A stretch of DNA of 64,000 bases from contig CALCEJ010000155.1 of the NCBI GenBank assembly GCA_937900465.1, positions 6,388 through 70,387 on the forward strand. The letters run 5' to 3'. Position numbers and translations under genes: made by a program. The stretch is from an uncultured Bacteroidales bacterium. GTDB taxonomy: Bacteria > Bacteroidota > Bacteroidia > Bacteroidales > UBA932. Every line of letters begins with the position of its first letter. Position 1 is the first letter of the stretch. The notes beneath the pieces are model-generated. The model worked only from the letters and a program-made list of their open reading frames with translations. It had not been told where the DNA came from and made no database searches. Shown here one piece after another: positions 16,896 to 25,093 of this stretch.

Positions 16896-17528
16896 TCAAA
16901 GCCCGAACATCTTCTTGATGCGTTGGACAGATGAGATGGACGTTCCTGACAGCACAGCGGTCTTCCGGACGCTGAAACCTTGGCGGAGAAGCTTGATGGT
17001 GGCCTTGTATTGCGATTCATATTCCTCCTTGGGTTTGATTGAGCCTTTGTGGCGCCCAACTTTGCCACCTTTGGCCTTGTATGCCACCAACCCAGTCCGA
17101 AGGCGATATTCAATAGCACTTCTTTCAAGCTCAGCACAGGTGCCAAGGATAGACACAAAAATGGTCAGGAAGGGGGACTCTTTATGGTCTTTGAAGTTAA
17201 ACAGGGACATATTCTCCTTCTCCATATAGATATTAAGACCTCTATCCTTCGCCCACTTGATGGTTTCCAGCACCTCATCTACCTTTCTGCCAAGGCGGTC
17301 AAGGGCGTTTACCATCAAAAGGTCTATCTTGTTCTCAACACAGTAGGTAAGACACTCTTGCAGCACCAGACGCTCTGAGTTCTTTTTCCCACCACTTATC
17401 TTTTCAGAGAAAATTCTGTCTATTTCAACTTCATTCTTACCCGCCCACTGGGTGAGAGAGAATATCTGTCGTTCCGTGTTCTGTCTGTCTGTTGTGCTCG
17501 ATACCCGAGCATAGATGACTCCTTTCAT
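16896..17528 (-). CDS. Serine recombinase (resolvase/invertase family)
   Basis: 210 residues from the ATG at 17528. N-terminal catalytic domain with the active-site Ser in YARVSS (residue 10), the LMVNALDRLGR helix with conserved Asp and Arg, and the AELERSAIEYRLRTG helix. The C-terminal HTH (KLLRQGFSVRKTAVLSGTS) resembles the Hin/resolvase DNA-binding domain. It could resolve or invert DNA between short sites. TGTATTCAA sites in inverted orientation lie just upstream (17549-17582), and more follow to 18097. Confidence 0.88.
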   Translation of the reverse strand: MKGVIYARVSSTTDRQNTERQIFSLTQWAGKNEVEIDRIFSEKISGGKKNSERLVLQECLTYCVENKIDLLMVNALDRLGRKVDEVLETIKWAKDRGLNIYMEKENMSLFNFKDHKESPFLTIFVSILGTCAELERSAIEYRLRTGLVAYKAKGGKVGRHKGSIKPKEEYESQYKATIKLLRQGFSVRKTAVLSGTSISSVQRIKKMFGL

Positions 17529-17548
17529 AATGTTTGTTTTTGGGTTTA

Positions 17549-17582
17549 TGTATTCAAAAAATGAGAAGCTCGATTGAATACA
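17549..17582. repeat. Inverted TGTATTCAA sites upstream of the serine recombinase
   Basis: TGTATTCAA (17549-17557) and TTGAATACA (17574-17582) form a perfect 9-base inverted repeat with a 16-base spacer, 21 bases before the recombinase ATG. Likely an operator or recombination site. Confidence 0.55.
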
Positions 17583-17671
17583 CTTTTTGTGGTTGATAGG
17601 GGGTAATTCTGTTCTTTCTGGCTTCATTTACCGTATGTGGTGAAATCTTTGAGTTGTTTGAACACAGGGGG

Positions 17672-17845
17672 CTAATCAAGGATGGCATCAAGAAGGTCTT
17701 TGGCTGTGCTCCTGGCTATCTTGATATGAGTGGAGGATGGGCAAACTGTTGTGCAGTTGGCTGCGATACCGGCCAAAATGATGGCTGAGGTTATGACCAG
17801 TAGCTGGTCTTTGGATAAGATGATAGATTGGTTCGGTGCTTCCAT
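17672..17845 (-). CDS. Small hydrophobic protein, unknown
   Basis: 57 residues (starts MEAPNQSIILSKDQ, ends DLLDAILD). A central hydrophobic run (LLVITSAIILAGIAAN) could span the membrane, and the tail is amphipathic. The start codon lies 16 bases beyond a TGTATTCAATTA-type site (17862-17873). It reads toward the serine recombinase with about 140 bases between. No family recognised; small unknown open frames are common in such elements, so coding status is not certain. Confidence 0.45.
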   Translation of the reverse strand: MEAPNQSIILSKDQLLVITSAIILAGIAANCTTVCPSSTHIKIARSTAKDLLDAILD

Positions 17846-17861
17846 AAGCTTGTTCGTTTAG

Positions 17862-18097
17862 TAATTGAATACACCTTTCTATCTACCGATATTGCGCCGT
17901 AGTGTAGTGCGTCAGTCTGTTTTGTCGTTTTGTCGGGTTGTAATTGAATACAGAGGGGGATACAGCGTATTCAAAACAATGAGTTTCGCACGAAAACTTT
18001 CGCAGCAAAATCACTCGTCAGGATGCAGCAAATGCGTTTTTGAAAATACAATCGCAGACTTTCGTGGAAATCGCAGCAAGAAAAATGTATTCAATTA
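17862..18097. repeat. Cluster of TAATTGAATACA sites in both orientations
   Basis: TAATTGAATACA at 17862-17873 and 17941-17952, GTATTCAA at 17967-17974 and TGTATTCAATTA at 18086-18097. The outer pair is a perfect 12-base inverted repeat about 210 bases apart. The stretch 17846-18220 has no convincing gene; besides these sites it holds a CCCCCGGGGG palindrome (near 18110-18119) and a terminator. Confidence 0.55.
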
Positions 18098-18160
18098 TGC
18101 GGTTATCAACCCCCGGGGGTTTTGTCAATTTTTTCTGTCAAACAGTATGTTCAGTGGAAG

Positions 18161-18191
18161 AAAAAAGGACTGGGTGAAAATCTCCCAGTCC
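18161..18191 (-). terminator. Rho-independent terminator of the gene at 18221-19006
   Basis: GGACTGGG/CCCAGTCC perfect 8-bp stem with a nine-base loop; on the minus strand it is followed by six Ts. It lies 30 bases after the stop codon. Confidence 0.8.
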
Positions 18192-18220
18192 CGGTGGTGG
18201 TAATGTGAAAATGAGGGGTA

Positions 18221-19006
18221 TCAGTCCCCTGGGTGGTGTATATCAGTAAGATTTGGACATCCACATACGGCCAGCAGGCGCTCATAGATGCCTTTGTCTA
18301 TCAGGAACTCATTCATTACACCTTCATTCAGCTCTCTTCCTGCTGCTGGAATTTCAGCGACAAATCCTGTTAGATTATGCTTTCTTTGGCAGATGCAGCA
18401 CTCATTTATCAATTCTTTATCAATAAAGCAATAGGGCACATCATCACGATACCAAATATGATAGTTCTCGGTCGAGAACCCCGAAGGTGTCGTTCCAGAA
18501 AGGAAATACTCCTCACAAAGGGCAAGATACCCTAAATAATTAGATAGGTGGGTTCTCCTCTTTTCGTTGAGTTCCACGTAGGTGACAATACCGTAGATGG
18601 AGTTGTATCCATCCGCTTTGTCCCACAGGATGTGATTAGGCAGCCAGATAGGGCGATTAAACAGAAATACGGTTGGTTCTATCTTCTTTTGCTCCCGGGC
18701 ATGCTTGATTAGTGTCTCCAGCAGTGCAGGGTCGGTAATCTGGTGGTTATCCATATCACGGAGAAAGGGAGCCACGTCATTACTGTCTATCAGATAGAGC
18801 GTAAAGTCAATCCCTGGCTTTTCCTCTACGTTGTTCTCGCCCAAATAACAGAGATAGTCCCTTATGGCCTTGCGGAGAAATACTCTTTCTGTGGTTTTCT
18901 CTGGTATGGCCGTAACGAAGCCGTAAAGTGTATCATAGTGAGTGTTTGACGAAGTGCTGTTATTCACGAGCACTGGGTGGTTTAGTTTAATAAGATAGTT
19001 TTTCAT
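18221..19006 (-). CDS. Hypothetical protein of element B
   Basis: 261 residues from the ATG at 19006 (a GTG two codons upstream is less likely). No signal peptide or membrane span. Two similar strands, LYGFVTAIPEK and IYGIVTYVELN, each followed by a helix with YLCYLGE or YLGYLALCEE, suggest an internal duplication. The second half has a Cys pair (CCICQRKH) that could bind metal. It has its own terminator, and its upstream region holds hairpins and CCATATCGAACA repeats. Family not recognised. Confidence 0.5.
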   Translation of the reverse strand: MKNYLIKLNHPVLVNNSTSSNTHYDTLYGFVTAIPEKTTERVFLRKAIRDYLCYLGENNVEEKPGIDFTLYLIDSNDVAPFLRDMDNHQITDPALLETLIKHAREQKKIEPTVFLFNRPIWLPNHILWDKADGYNSIYGIVTYVELNEKRRTHLSNYLGYLALCEEYFLSGTTPSGFSTENYHIWYRDDVPYCFIDKELINECCICQRKHNLTGFVAEIPAAGRELNEGVMNEFLIDKGIYERLLAVCGCPNLTDIHHPGD

Positions 19007-19120
19007 TTCCACATTAGTTTCTTTGTATAAGGTATTTATGGGAGAACTCCTCTCTTATCTCTAAAAGCAAAAAGAGAGAAGATAGGTCATCCTCTCCCTT
19101 ATTCTGGTCTTGCAGCATAT

Positions 19121-19244
19121 CAATCTTCGAGGAGCAAAGCGGAGCGAAGATTGCCCTGACAAGCGGAGCTTGAAACACCTCTTTCTGTCATCCTTTCTTT
19201 TACGTGTTTCTATTCTATCTGTTGTTGGCGTGCAACGCCAACAA
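19121..19244. repeat. Hairpin-rich region upstream of the 18221-19006 gene
   Basis: CAATCTTCG/CGAAGATTG (near 19121-19153) and TTGTTGGCGT/ACGCCAACAA (19222-19231/19235-19244, three-base loop) are strong hairpins; an AGTATA/TATACT hairpin follows. The 19007-19446 stretch has no gene and looks regulatory or origin-like. Confidence 0.5.
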
Positions 19245-19269
19245 GTAGTATATTTATTATACTATATAT

Positions 19270-19443
19270 CCATATCGAACACTTAACTGTTTGATAATCA
19301 GCGATGATTTTCTTGGAAATTTTTGATTCTCCACCAATTTTTGCACAGAAAAACACACTTCTGGAAACCATACCGAACACTTTTCTCTATGTGGAACCTC
19401 CTTCCTGTCACCCCATTATTCTTTTTTAAATCCATATCGAACA
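19270..19443. repeat. Three CCATATCGAACA direct repeats
   Basis: CCATATCGAACAC (19270-19282), CCATACCGAACAC (19368-19380) and CCATATCGAACA (19432-19443), in an AT-rich region between the 19447-20181 gene and the 18221-19006 gene. Iteron-like; may bind a replication or regulatory protein. Confidence 0.5.
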
Positions 19444-19446
19444 ACC

Positions 19447-20181
19447 TTAATCCTTTACATACTCCTTAATCCACTGATACATCCTTCCTACACTTATCTC
19501 TATACCGTGTTGTTTCAGCTCTACCACATTCTTTCTGACTGATAGTCCTGGATTATACCAAGTCTTTATCTGCTTATCAGTAATCTCTTTCTCTGTCCTA
19601 TTCTGCCACCTGACTATATCAGCCTGTTTCATCTTCCTAGTCATATCAGGGTCAAAAGCAAACCTTCTTGTGTCCTTCCTGGATTCGCAGTCAATCTCAT
19701 CTGGTTCCTTTTTGCAGGCTGCCTGACACAGTTCTCCTACCTTTTGCTGGTTCTCCCGGGTGCAATTAAACACTTTATCAACAAACCTTAAATATTTGGT
19801 TAAGAAAGAGATAGCATAGTAATACATTTCAAATGCTGCATCTATCCCGATCTTCCGAAGAAACAGAATATAGCTGTACAAGTCTGTTATTACCTGGTCC
19901 TTATCCTTGCAGAACACTTTGTCTTTGTAGAGTGTCTGGTCTTTATCCTTATAGACCCTGCTGGTGGAAAATATCATCCAGCTACCATCATTGTAGGCGA
20001 CACCGTCTTCGTATGTCTTCTTGGATTCGTAGATTCCCCATTTGTTTCTCACGACTCTATATGCAATCTTGCTCTCATCTATCCCTCCGTGTTCTGCATC
20101 CCGGACAAAATTCTGGTATAGACTTGCCCTTAACCTCTCCCAGTCATCCATCTTATGTATCTTGAGACCTTTCTTCTGCAT
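19447..20181 (-). CDS. Hypothetical protein with C-terminal helix-turn-helix
   Basis: 244 residues from the ATG at 20181; the frame opens further up only with a TTG. Soluble and strongly charged (VYKDKDQTLYKDK). The C-terminal 45 residues (DKQIKTWYNPGLSVRKNVVELKQ, then GRMYQWIKEYV) look like a helix-turn-helix of the kind found in Bacteroidales mobile-element proteins. The repeats directly after its stop codon could be its binding sites, which would make it a replication or regulatory protein, but no catalytic motif is visible. Confidence 0.5.
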   Translation of the reverse strand: MQKKGLKIHKMDDWERLRASLYQNFVRDAEHGGIDESKIAYRVVRNKWGIYESKKTYEDGVAYNDGSWMIFSTSRVYKDKDQTLYKDKVFCKDKDQVITDLYSYILFLRKIGIDAAFEMYYYAISFLTKYLRFVDKVFNCTRENQQKVGELCQAACKKEPDEIDCESRKDTRRFAFDPDMTRKMKQADIVRWQNRTEKEITDKQIKTWYNPGLSVRKNVVELKQHGIEISVGRMYQWIKEYVKD

Positions 20182-20320
20182 TATAAACAAATCGCATCGC
20201 AACTTACTTGGGTGCTCACTCCCGTTCAGTTACGATGCTTTTGCTTATCTTTTATGTATATATGGCTGTCCGGACTAATGTGAGCAACATCCTTCGCAAC
20301 CAGTGTGTTCTATTATATTT

Positions 20321-21253
20321 ATGTTCGTCCCCGATATTAAATATAACAGCTTTTTCGACGATTCAGTTCCCATAAATAATATGAGGGGGGAACGCTCCTC
20401 GACATATAAAATAATCCACAGTGTAATGGGAAAATGCAAATCAAAGCAGATAGGCACATTTGCCGAGTTCTGCAAATCAAGAAGAAAAAAATCTATCAAT
20501 GAGAACAGCGAGGTCGCCGTTGAGGTTCCATTCTGGGACGACGCCATCAAACTATTGCTGGATAAAATTCACGGCATCGCAGGAACCCCTATCTCTTGGC
20601 GGCGTCTGGTCGATTATGTGCAAAAGGTATTCATCGTAACCGGCAGGGAGCTGGATGATGACTACAGTATGGTTCAGTCCTTCATCACCGACACCCTCTT
20701 CTGGGAATATGGTTCAGCCTGGATAGATAGCGACGCGGACTACAATTATGCAACCGCTGAACTTGGCAGCAAGGCTCTTGTTATATCCGCCCTGGCAAAT
20801 GAGATACTAAACTTGGTAGAGCGTGATTCTGGAGATACGGTAGCCAAACTCTATATGACCACCCCTCCGAAGGAAGACCTCTTTGAGGAAGGCAGGGTTG
20901 CAGACTTTACAAAATTTGCAAGGTTGCTAAGGGAAAGTGTCCATATTATCTCTTGTCAAGATGGCGGGAAAACACTTGATTATGTGCTTGATAAGATAAG
21001 TCAGGACGCCGGCAGCCTCCATCTGGATGATGTGCTAACCGTGATTCGAGATAATGGATATGATGACCTGGAAGCGTACATATCCGCCATTGTCGCAGAA
21101 TATCTTGACAACCTTGCAATTGAGCTAAACAGCGAGCAAGTCATTGACCCGAAGGTGATCGAAGTCGCACGAAAACAGTTTGCGTTCGAGATAACGAAGA
21201 CGGTGCTGGGGAAGATAACTGATGAAACACTCAATAACCAAGGAAGGGGATAA
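20321..21253 (+). CDS. Hypothetical protein of element B
   Basis: 310 residues from the ATG at 20321; later ATGs at 20381 and 20426 are equally possible because the first 40 residues have weak coding character. Mostly helical and acidic (WDDAIKLLLDKIHG, YISAIVAEYLDNLAIE), without signal peptide, membrane segment or recognised catalytic motif. It is divergent from the 19447-20181 gene and lies upstream of the restriction-modification genes with their own promoter between, so a link to them is not established. Confidence 0.45.
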   Translation: MFVPDIKYNSFFDDSVPINNMRGERSSTYKIIHSVMGKCKSKQIGTFAEFCKSRRKKSINENSEVAVEVPFWDDAIKLLLDKIHGIAGTPISWRRLVDYVQKVFIVTGRELDDDYSMVQSFITDTLFWEYGSAWIDSDADYNYATAELGSKALVISALANEILNLVERDSGDTVAKLYMTTPPKEDLFEEGRVADFTKFARLLRESVHIISCQDGGKTLDYVLDKISQDAGSLHLDDVLTVIRDNGYDDLEAYISAIVAEYLDNLAIELNSEQVIDPKVIEVARKQFAFEITKTVLGKITDETLNNQGRG

Positions 21254-21418
21254 GCACAACACCCCTTCCTTGATAGATGGTTTTCCTAGGCGGTAGGGGT
21301 TATTGCCTCAGATGACACAATCTTGGGGTTGGTAGAAAATAGATTCCAGGATCGCAAAAGTATCAGCCCATAATTGAGCCCCTGCACCATTAAAACAACA
21401 AGAAAATGCAGTTTCTGT

Positions 21419-21448
21419 TTTGACCGATCCAATCTTTTCGTAACTTTG
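21419..21448 (+). promoter_or_regulatory. Promoter of the DpnII-type operon
   Basis: TTTG at 21419-21422, 18-base spacer and TAACTTTG at 21441-21448; the ATG follows 18 bases later at 21467. This supports the short start for the methylase. Confidence 0.65.
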
Positions 21449-21466
21449 TACAAATATGTTGCGTGT

Positions 21467-22378
21467 ATGACATTGTTTGAAGATACCATACAAGCCCGTC
21501 CATTTATTAAATGGGTTGGAGGAAAGACACAGTTGCTGGATGAAGTGGCAAAATCTCTGCCGAGAGACTTCGCCACACGTCAGCATCTTACGTATGTAGA
21601 GCCCTTTGTGGGTGGCGGTGCCGTGATGTTCTGGATACTTCAGGCATATCCCAACATTGAGCATGCTGTCATAAATGACATCAATAAAGAACTTATCTGC
21701 ACCTACCAAGTCATCAAGGAGAATGTTGAGGCGTTGATTTCTGAACTCACCCACATACAACAAGAATATATCCCTTTAAATGCGGAGGATAGAAAGAGTT
21801 ATTTCCTTTCCAAGAGAACCCGCTTCAACACGAAGCAAGCAGACCCGGTTGAAACAGCGGCATTGTTCATTTTCCTAAACCGAACCTGTTTTAACGGACT
21901 CTATCGTGTCAATTCCAAGGGTGAATTCAACGTTCCCCACGGCAAATATGCAAATCCTCGAATCTGCGATGCGGAGAATCTACGAGCTTGCTCTAAAGTC
22001 CTACATAAGGTGGAAATCCTCTGCGGTGACTTTGCGGAAACCGGGCGATATGCTGGTCCTAATACGCTCTTCTACTTTGACCCTCCGTACAAACCAATCA
22101 CAGATACTTCCTCTTTCACTTCCTACGCCAAGGAAGGGTTCAATGATGCTGAGCAGATTCGCCTCCGTGATTTCTGCGACCAGATAAGCAAAGACAAAGC
22201 CCTGTTTGTGGCAAGCAACTCGGACCCAAAGGACGTGAATCCTAAGGAGAACTTCTTCGACACCATCTATAACCATTTCATCATCAAGCGTGTTTCAGCT
22301 GCCCGAATGATAAACTCCGATGCTTCTGGTCGCGGCGCTGTTTCTGAACTGATGATTTCCAATGTAGTTAATGCATAA
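21467..22378 (+). CDS. Dam-like DNA adenine methylase of a DpnII-type system
   Basis: 303 residues of the D12 class N6-adenine methylases. Motif I is PFIKWVGGKTQLL near the N terminus, EPFVGGGAVMF follows, and the catalytic DPPY is in YFDPPYKPI at about 205. Such enzymes (M.DpnIIA, Dam) methylate the A of GATC on duplex DNA and protect it from the partner nuclease. The next gene, a DpnII-type nuclease, starts four bases after the stop, and a second methylase follows. The ATG at 21467 is chosen because the promoter lies directly upstream. Confidence 0.9.
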   Translation: MTLFEDTIQARPFIKWVGGKTQLLDEVAKSLPRDFATRQHLTYVEPFVGGGAVMFWILQAYPNIEHAVINDINKELICTYQVIKENVEALISELTHIQQEYIPLNAEDRKSYFLSKRTRFNTKQADPVETAALFIFLNRTCFNGLYRVNSKGEFNVPHGKYANPRICDAENLRACSKVLHKVEILCGDFAETGRYAGPNTLFYFDPPYKPITDTSSFTSYAKEGFNDAEQIRLRDFCDQISKDKALFVASNSDPKDVNPKENFFDTIYNHFIIKRVSAARMINSDASGRGAVSELMISNVVNA

Positions 22379-22382
22379 CATT

Positions 22383-23207
22383 ATGGCAAAATTTGATGTA
22401 TTCCTCTCCCAGCTAAAGGAAACAAATGCGACTCTGGGCTTCTTCACTGATTTTTCCAAGGTGTGTTTAAGCGTTGCCAAGATTGCAGTTAAACTGAATC
22501 AGCTTAATTTTCTTCTCGGGAAGGACAATTTACGCGCAGCAGTTGAGCTGATCTATAACGAGAATCCAAAAGCCTTCGAAGTTCTGGACATTCTTGTGGC
22601 AGTAAGAAAGAAGGATAAGAAATTAGTCCTGAATGAAAAACTGCAGCCAGTACTTTTAGAGAGCTATTTCAACGATGTTGATAGTATCTGTGCTTACATT
22701 GAGGGTACAGGATTAGGGGAAGTGTTTCGCTCAAAGAAGATAACCAACCTCGTTGATTATGTTTTCGGCGTCGAAGTCGGTCTTGACACAAATGCACGGA
22801 AGAATCGTTCAGGAAAATTAATGGCCAAAGCCGTTGCGAAAGTATTTACTGAGGCCGGCATTGTATATGAAGAAGAAGTTAATAGTACGACCTTTAATGA
22901 TTTAAAAGGACTCGGTAAAGACCTTAAACGATTCGACTTTGTCATAAGGAAAAAGGACAAGATTTTCTTGATAGAGACGAATTTCTACAATGATGGCGGA
23001 TCTAAACCCAATGAAGTCGCTCGGTCCTATTCAGACATTGCTCCTAAGATCAACGCCAATAAGAAATACGAGTTCGTATGGATAACCGATGGCAAAGGTT
23101 GGCTTAAAGCCAAGAATAAACTGGAGGAGGCTTACGGAATTATTCCTCGCGTTTACAACCTCACCACCCTCCCTTCATTCGTTGAAGAGATCAAGAAACT
23201 GGCGTAA
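22383..23207 (+). CDS. DpnII-type restriction endonuclease (GATC)
   Basis: 274 residues. The sequence resembles DpnII/MboI-type type II endonucleases: helical N-terminal half (DFSKVCLSVAKIAVKLN), GVEVGLDTNARKNRSG loop, and a C-terminal nuclease core with FDFVIRKKDKIFLIETNFYN, where D-x(n)-E-x-N fits the metal-binding site of this family. It should cut unmethylated GATC. It is packed between the two methylases (four-base and three-base gaps), which fixes it as the R gene of the unit. Confidence 0.85.
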   Translation: MAKFDVFLSQLKETNATLGFFTDFSKVCLSVAKIAVKLNQLNFLLGKDNLRAAVELIYNENPKAFEVLDILVAVRKKDKKLVLNEKLQPVLLESYFNDVDSICAYIEGTGLGEVFRSKKITNLVDYVFGVEVGLDTNARKNRSGKLMAKAVAKVFTEAGIVYEEEVNSTTFNDLKGLGKDLKRFDFVIRKKDKIFLIETNFYNDGGSKPNEVARSYSDIAPKINANKKYEFVWITDGKGWLKAKNKLEEAYGIIPRVYNLTTLPSFVEEIKKLA

Positions 23208-23210
23208 GAT

Positions 23211-24092
23211 ATGCCCACAGCCTACTACAAATCACTAGATAAAAACTTTACACTCCTACATGGAGATTGTATCGAACTTCTTAATTCCTTCGAGTTCAAG
23301 TTCGATATGATTTTTGCGGATCCGCCGTATCATCTATCCAACGGCGGGATTAGCATACAGAGTGGCGTCCCGGTATCTGTGAATAAGGGTAAATGGGATA
23401 AGTCTCAAGGCTTTGAGGAGGATTACAAATTTGATAAAACGTGGTTGGCAGCGTGCAGAGAGCATTTGAAATCCGACGGAACTGTTTGGGTTAGTGGTAC
23501 ATATCACAATATCTTTTCCGTAGCACGTTGTCTAACCGAACTCGACTTCAAGATTCTCAACTGCATAACTTGGGTGAAGACAAATCCACCACCCAATCTT
23601 TCCTGCCGCTATTTCACATACTCCGCTGAATACATCCTATGGGCAAGGAGGGAGCAGAAAACGGCACATTATTACAATTATGAGCTGATGAAGGAAATCA
23701 ACGGTGGCACACAAATGAGAGATGTTTGGACTCTTCCGGCAATTGCTCCTTGGGAGAAGTCCTGCGGCAAGCATCCCACGCAAAAACCTCTGTGTGTTTT
23801 ATCAAGGATTATTCAAGCTTCTACCAAACCTGGTGCCTGGATTCTTGACCCATTCACAGGAAGTAGCACCACAGGTGTTGCGGCCAATCTTCTTGGCCGC
23901 CGCTTTCTTGGCATTGACCAAGAAGAAAAGTTCCTCGAGATGAGCAAGGCTCGCCGCGAGGAACTGAATAGCATTAAGCGTAGAGGAGAGATTCTGGAGA
24001 AACTAGAGAAGCAAGCTAAACTCTTCCAGGATAGCGATATTAGGGTGCTGTGTGAGCCGGAGGCTTATTATGGCCCCGATTTGCCCTTTTAA
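23211..24092 (+). CDS. Second adenine methylase of the DpnII-type system (DpnA-like)
   Basis: 293 residues of the beta class: motif IV FADPPYHLS near residue 40 and motif I DPFTGSSTTGVAA near residue 225, in the order typical of N4/N6 amino-methylases. The HPTQKPL motif is also present. DpnA-type enzymes methylate GATC also on single-stranded DNA, protecting incoming DNA. Order here is M-R-A, whereas the pneumococcal DpnII operon is usually given as M-A-R. The last 50 residues form a helical, charged tail. Confidence 0.88.
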   Translation: MPTAYYKSLDKNFTLLHGDCIELLNSFEFKFDMIFADPPYHLSNGGISIQSGVPVSVNKGKWDKSQGFEEDYKFDKTWLAACREHLKSDGTVWVSGTYHNIFSVARCLTELDFKILNCITWVKTNPPPNLSCRYFTYSAEYILWARREQKTAHYYNYELMKEINGGTQMRDVWTLPAIAPWEKSCGKHPTQKPLCVLSRIIQASTKPGAWILDPFTGSSTTGVAANLLGRRFLGIDQEEKFLEMSKARREELNSIKRRGEILEKLEKQAKLFQDSDIRVLCEPEAYYGPDLPF

Positions 24093-24114
24093 CTATTATC
24101 ACTCTCATCTTGCC

Positions 24115-24951
24115 CTAGGCGGCTCCTTCAGCATATTTCCACATAAATCCCCCGGTGCTTTGATAAGTGCCTGAGAGCACTTTGCAGATGCCGGAGTGGG
24201 AGATTCCGGTTGCCTTGGCGGCGTCTGAGATAGATGAGAAAGTCTTCACTATTTTCAGGTTTCCATCCTGGTCTTTTTCAAGCTGAACAACACCACGTTT
24301 GGCGGAACCCTTCTGTGCTTCCACCGCAGTCTTGTTCTCGTGGAGCACCCACCCCTTGATAGATTTGAGCTTTCCAGAAACCAGCTGGGAGATGGAGCCG
24401 TGGCCGACATTGAGCTCTTTCTCGCAGTCACGGTAAGATGCCCATACCTTCTTTTCTGTACCATTGTAGAGAGTGATAGACTTACTCCTGGGGTCAGGAG
24501 CCTTCTCCTCCTTGATATCAGCAGGTTCCTCGATGCTGGGCGCAGGCGTTGAGGAGAGGAGGGTATCCACCACAGTTGTCCAATGGAGTTTGTCCATACG
24601 GAGTTCCTGGGTGAGGAGAGTGGGGTTGATGCCACTGCAAGCAGCAGCAAGATTGAATATCTCCTCATTGCTGAGCTTGTCGGAGAGAGAGGTCTTGAAT
24701 ACTTTCAGACACTGCCCGAATAAACCTTCCCTCTTGATAGCGGCGTTGATAACACTCTTCCATTCCTCTGCTGTGAGAACGGAAGAAATGCCCATCTTGC
24801 TGGAAATGAATGAGAACACGTCTTCGGGATTGAACCCATTGGACTTGATAGAACTGGCCACCATAGTCTTGGCGGCGCCATCACCCTGGATGTAGGGGAC
24901 TGCATCATAGCTCTCTTTGAGCGACTTGATGAAATTGTTTGAATTGAACAT
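24115..24951 (-). CDS. Protein with two NUMOD-type DNA-binding repeats
   Basis: 278 residues. The N-terminal 145 residues are helical and unrecognised, followed by a Pro/Glu linker. The C-terminal half carries two modular DNA-binding units: WASYRDCEKELNVGHGSIS...GKLKSIKGW and FSSISDAAKATGISHSGIC...GTYQSTGGFMW. This S-x-x-D/E-A-A-K-x-x-G-I-S plan is that of NUMOD1/IENR1 repeats of homing endonucleases, but no GIY-YIG or HNH nuclease is present. It is transcribed from a promoter of the CCAATATTGG type and may be its regulator. It faces the convergent DpnA gene. Confidence 0.65.
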   Translation of the reverse strand: MFNSNNFIKSLKESYDAVPYIQGDGAAKTMVASSIKSNGFNPEDVFSFISSKMGISSVLTAEEWKSVINAAIKREGLFGQCLKVFKTSLSDKLSNEEIFNLAAACSGINPTLLTQELRMDKLHWTTVVDTLLSSTPAPSIEEPADIKEEKAPDPRSKSITLYNGTEKKVWASYRDCEKELNVGHGSISQLVSGKLKSIKGWVLHENKTAVEAQKGSAKRGVVQLEKDQDGNLKIVKTFSSISDAAKATGISHSGICKVLSGTYQSTGGFMWKYAEGAA

Positions 24952-24980
24952 ATCAAAAAGATTTTGTGTAAAAACTGAGT

Positions 24981-25026
24981 GCGATTTACAGGTATTTTCA
25001 CAAAATCTTCAGGCAGCCAATATTGG
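24981..25026 (-). promoter_or_regulatory. Element-specific promoter of the NUMOD-domain gene
   Basis: CCAATATTGG (25026-25017, minus strand), exactly 28 bases, then TAAATCGC (24988-24981) at the position of the -7 box, 29 bases before the ATG. The -7 sequence deviates from TAnnTTTG, so this promoter may need an activator. Confidence 0.5.
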
Positions 25027-25093
25027 GTGACAGAACAGAAAAGCCCCACCGCAAAGCGGCAGGGCGTGTCCTCCTAGTGTATTTATAATTGTG

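Noticed and set aside
16457..17158. Long form (233 codons) of the HTH protein
   Set aside because: The upstream part overlaps the promoter palindrome and the 3' end of the serine recombinase gene; the start at 16816 fits the promoter.
17549..19443. Possible CRISPR array from the repeated GTATTCAA and CCATATCGAACA motifs
   Set aside because: The repeats are 8-13 bases, irregularly spaced and partly inverted; no constant 28-37-base repeats, no spacers and no cas genes.
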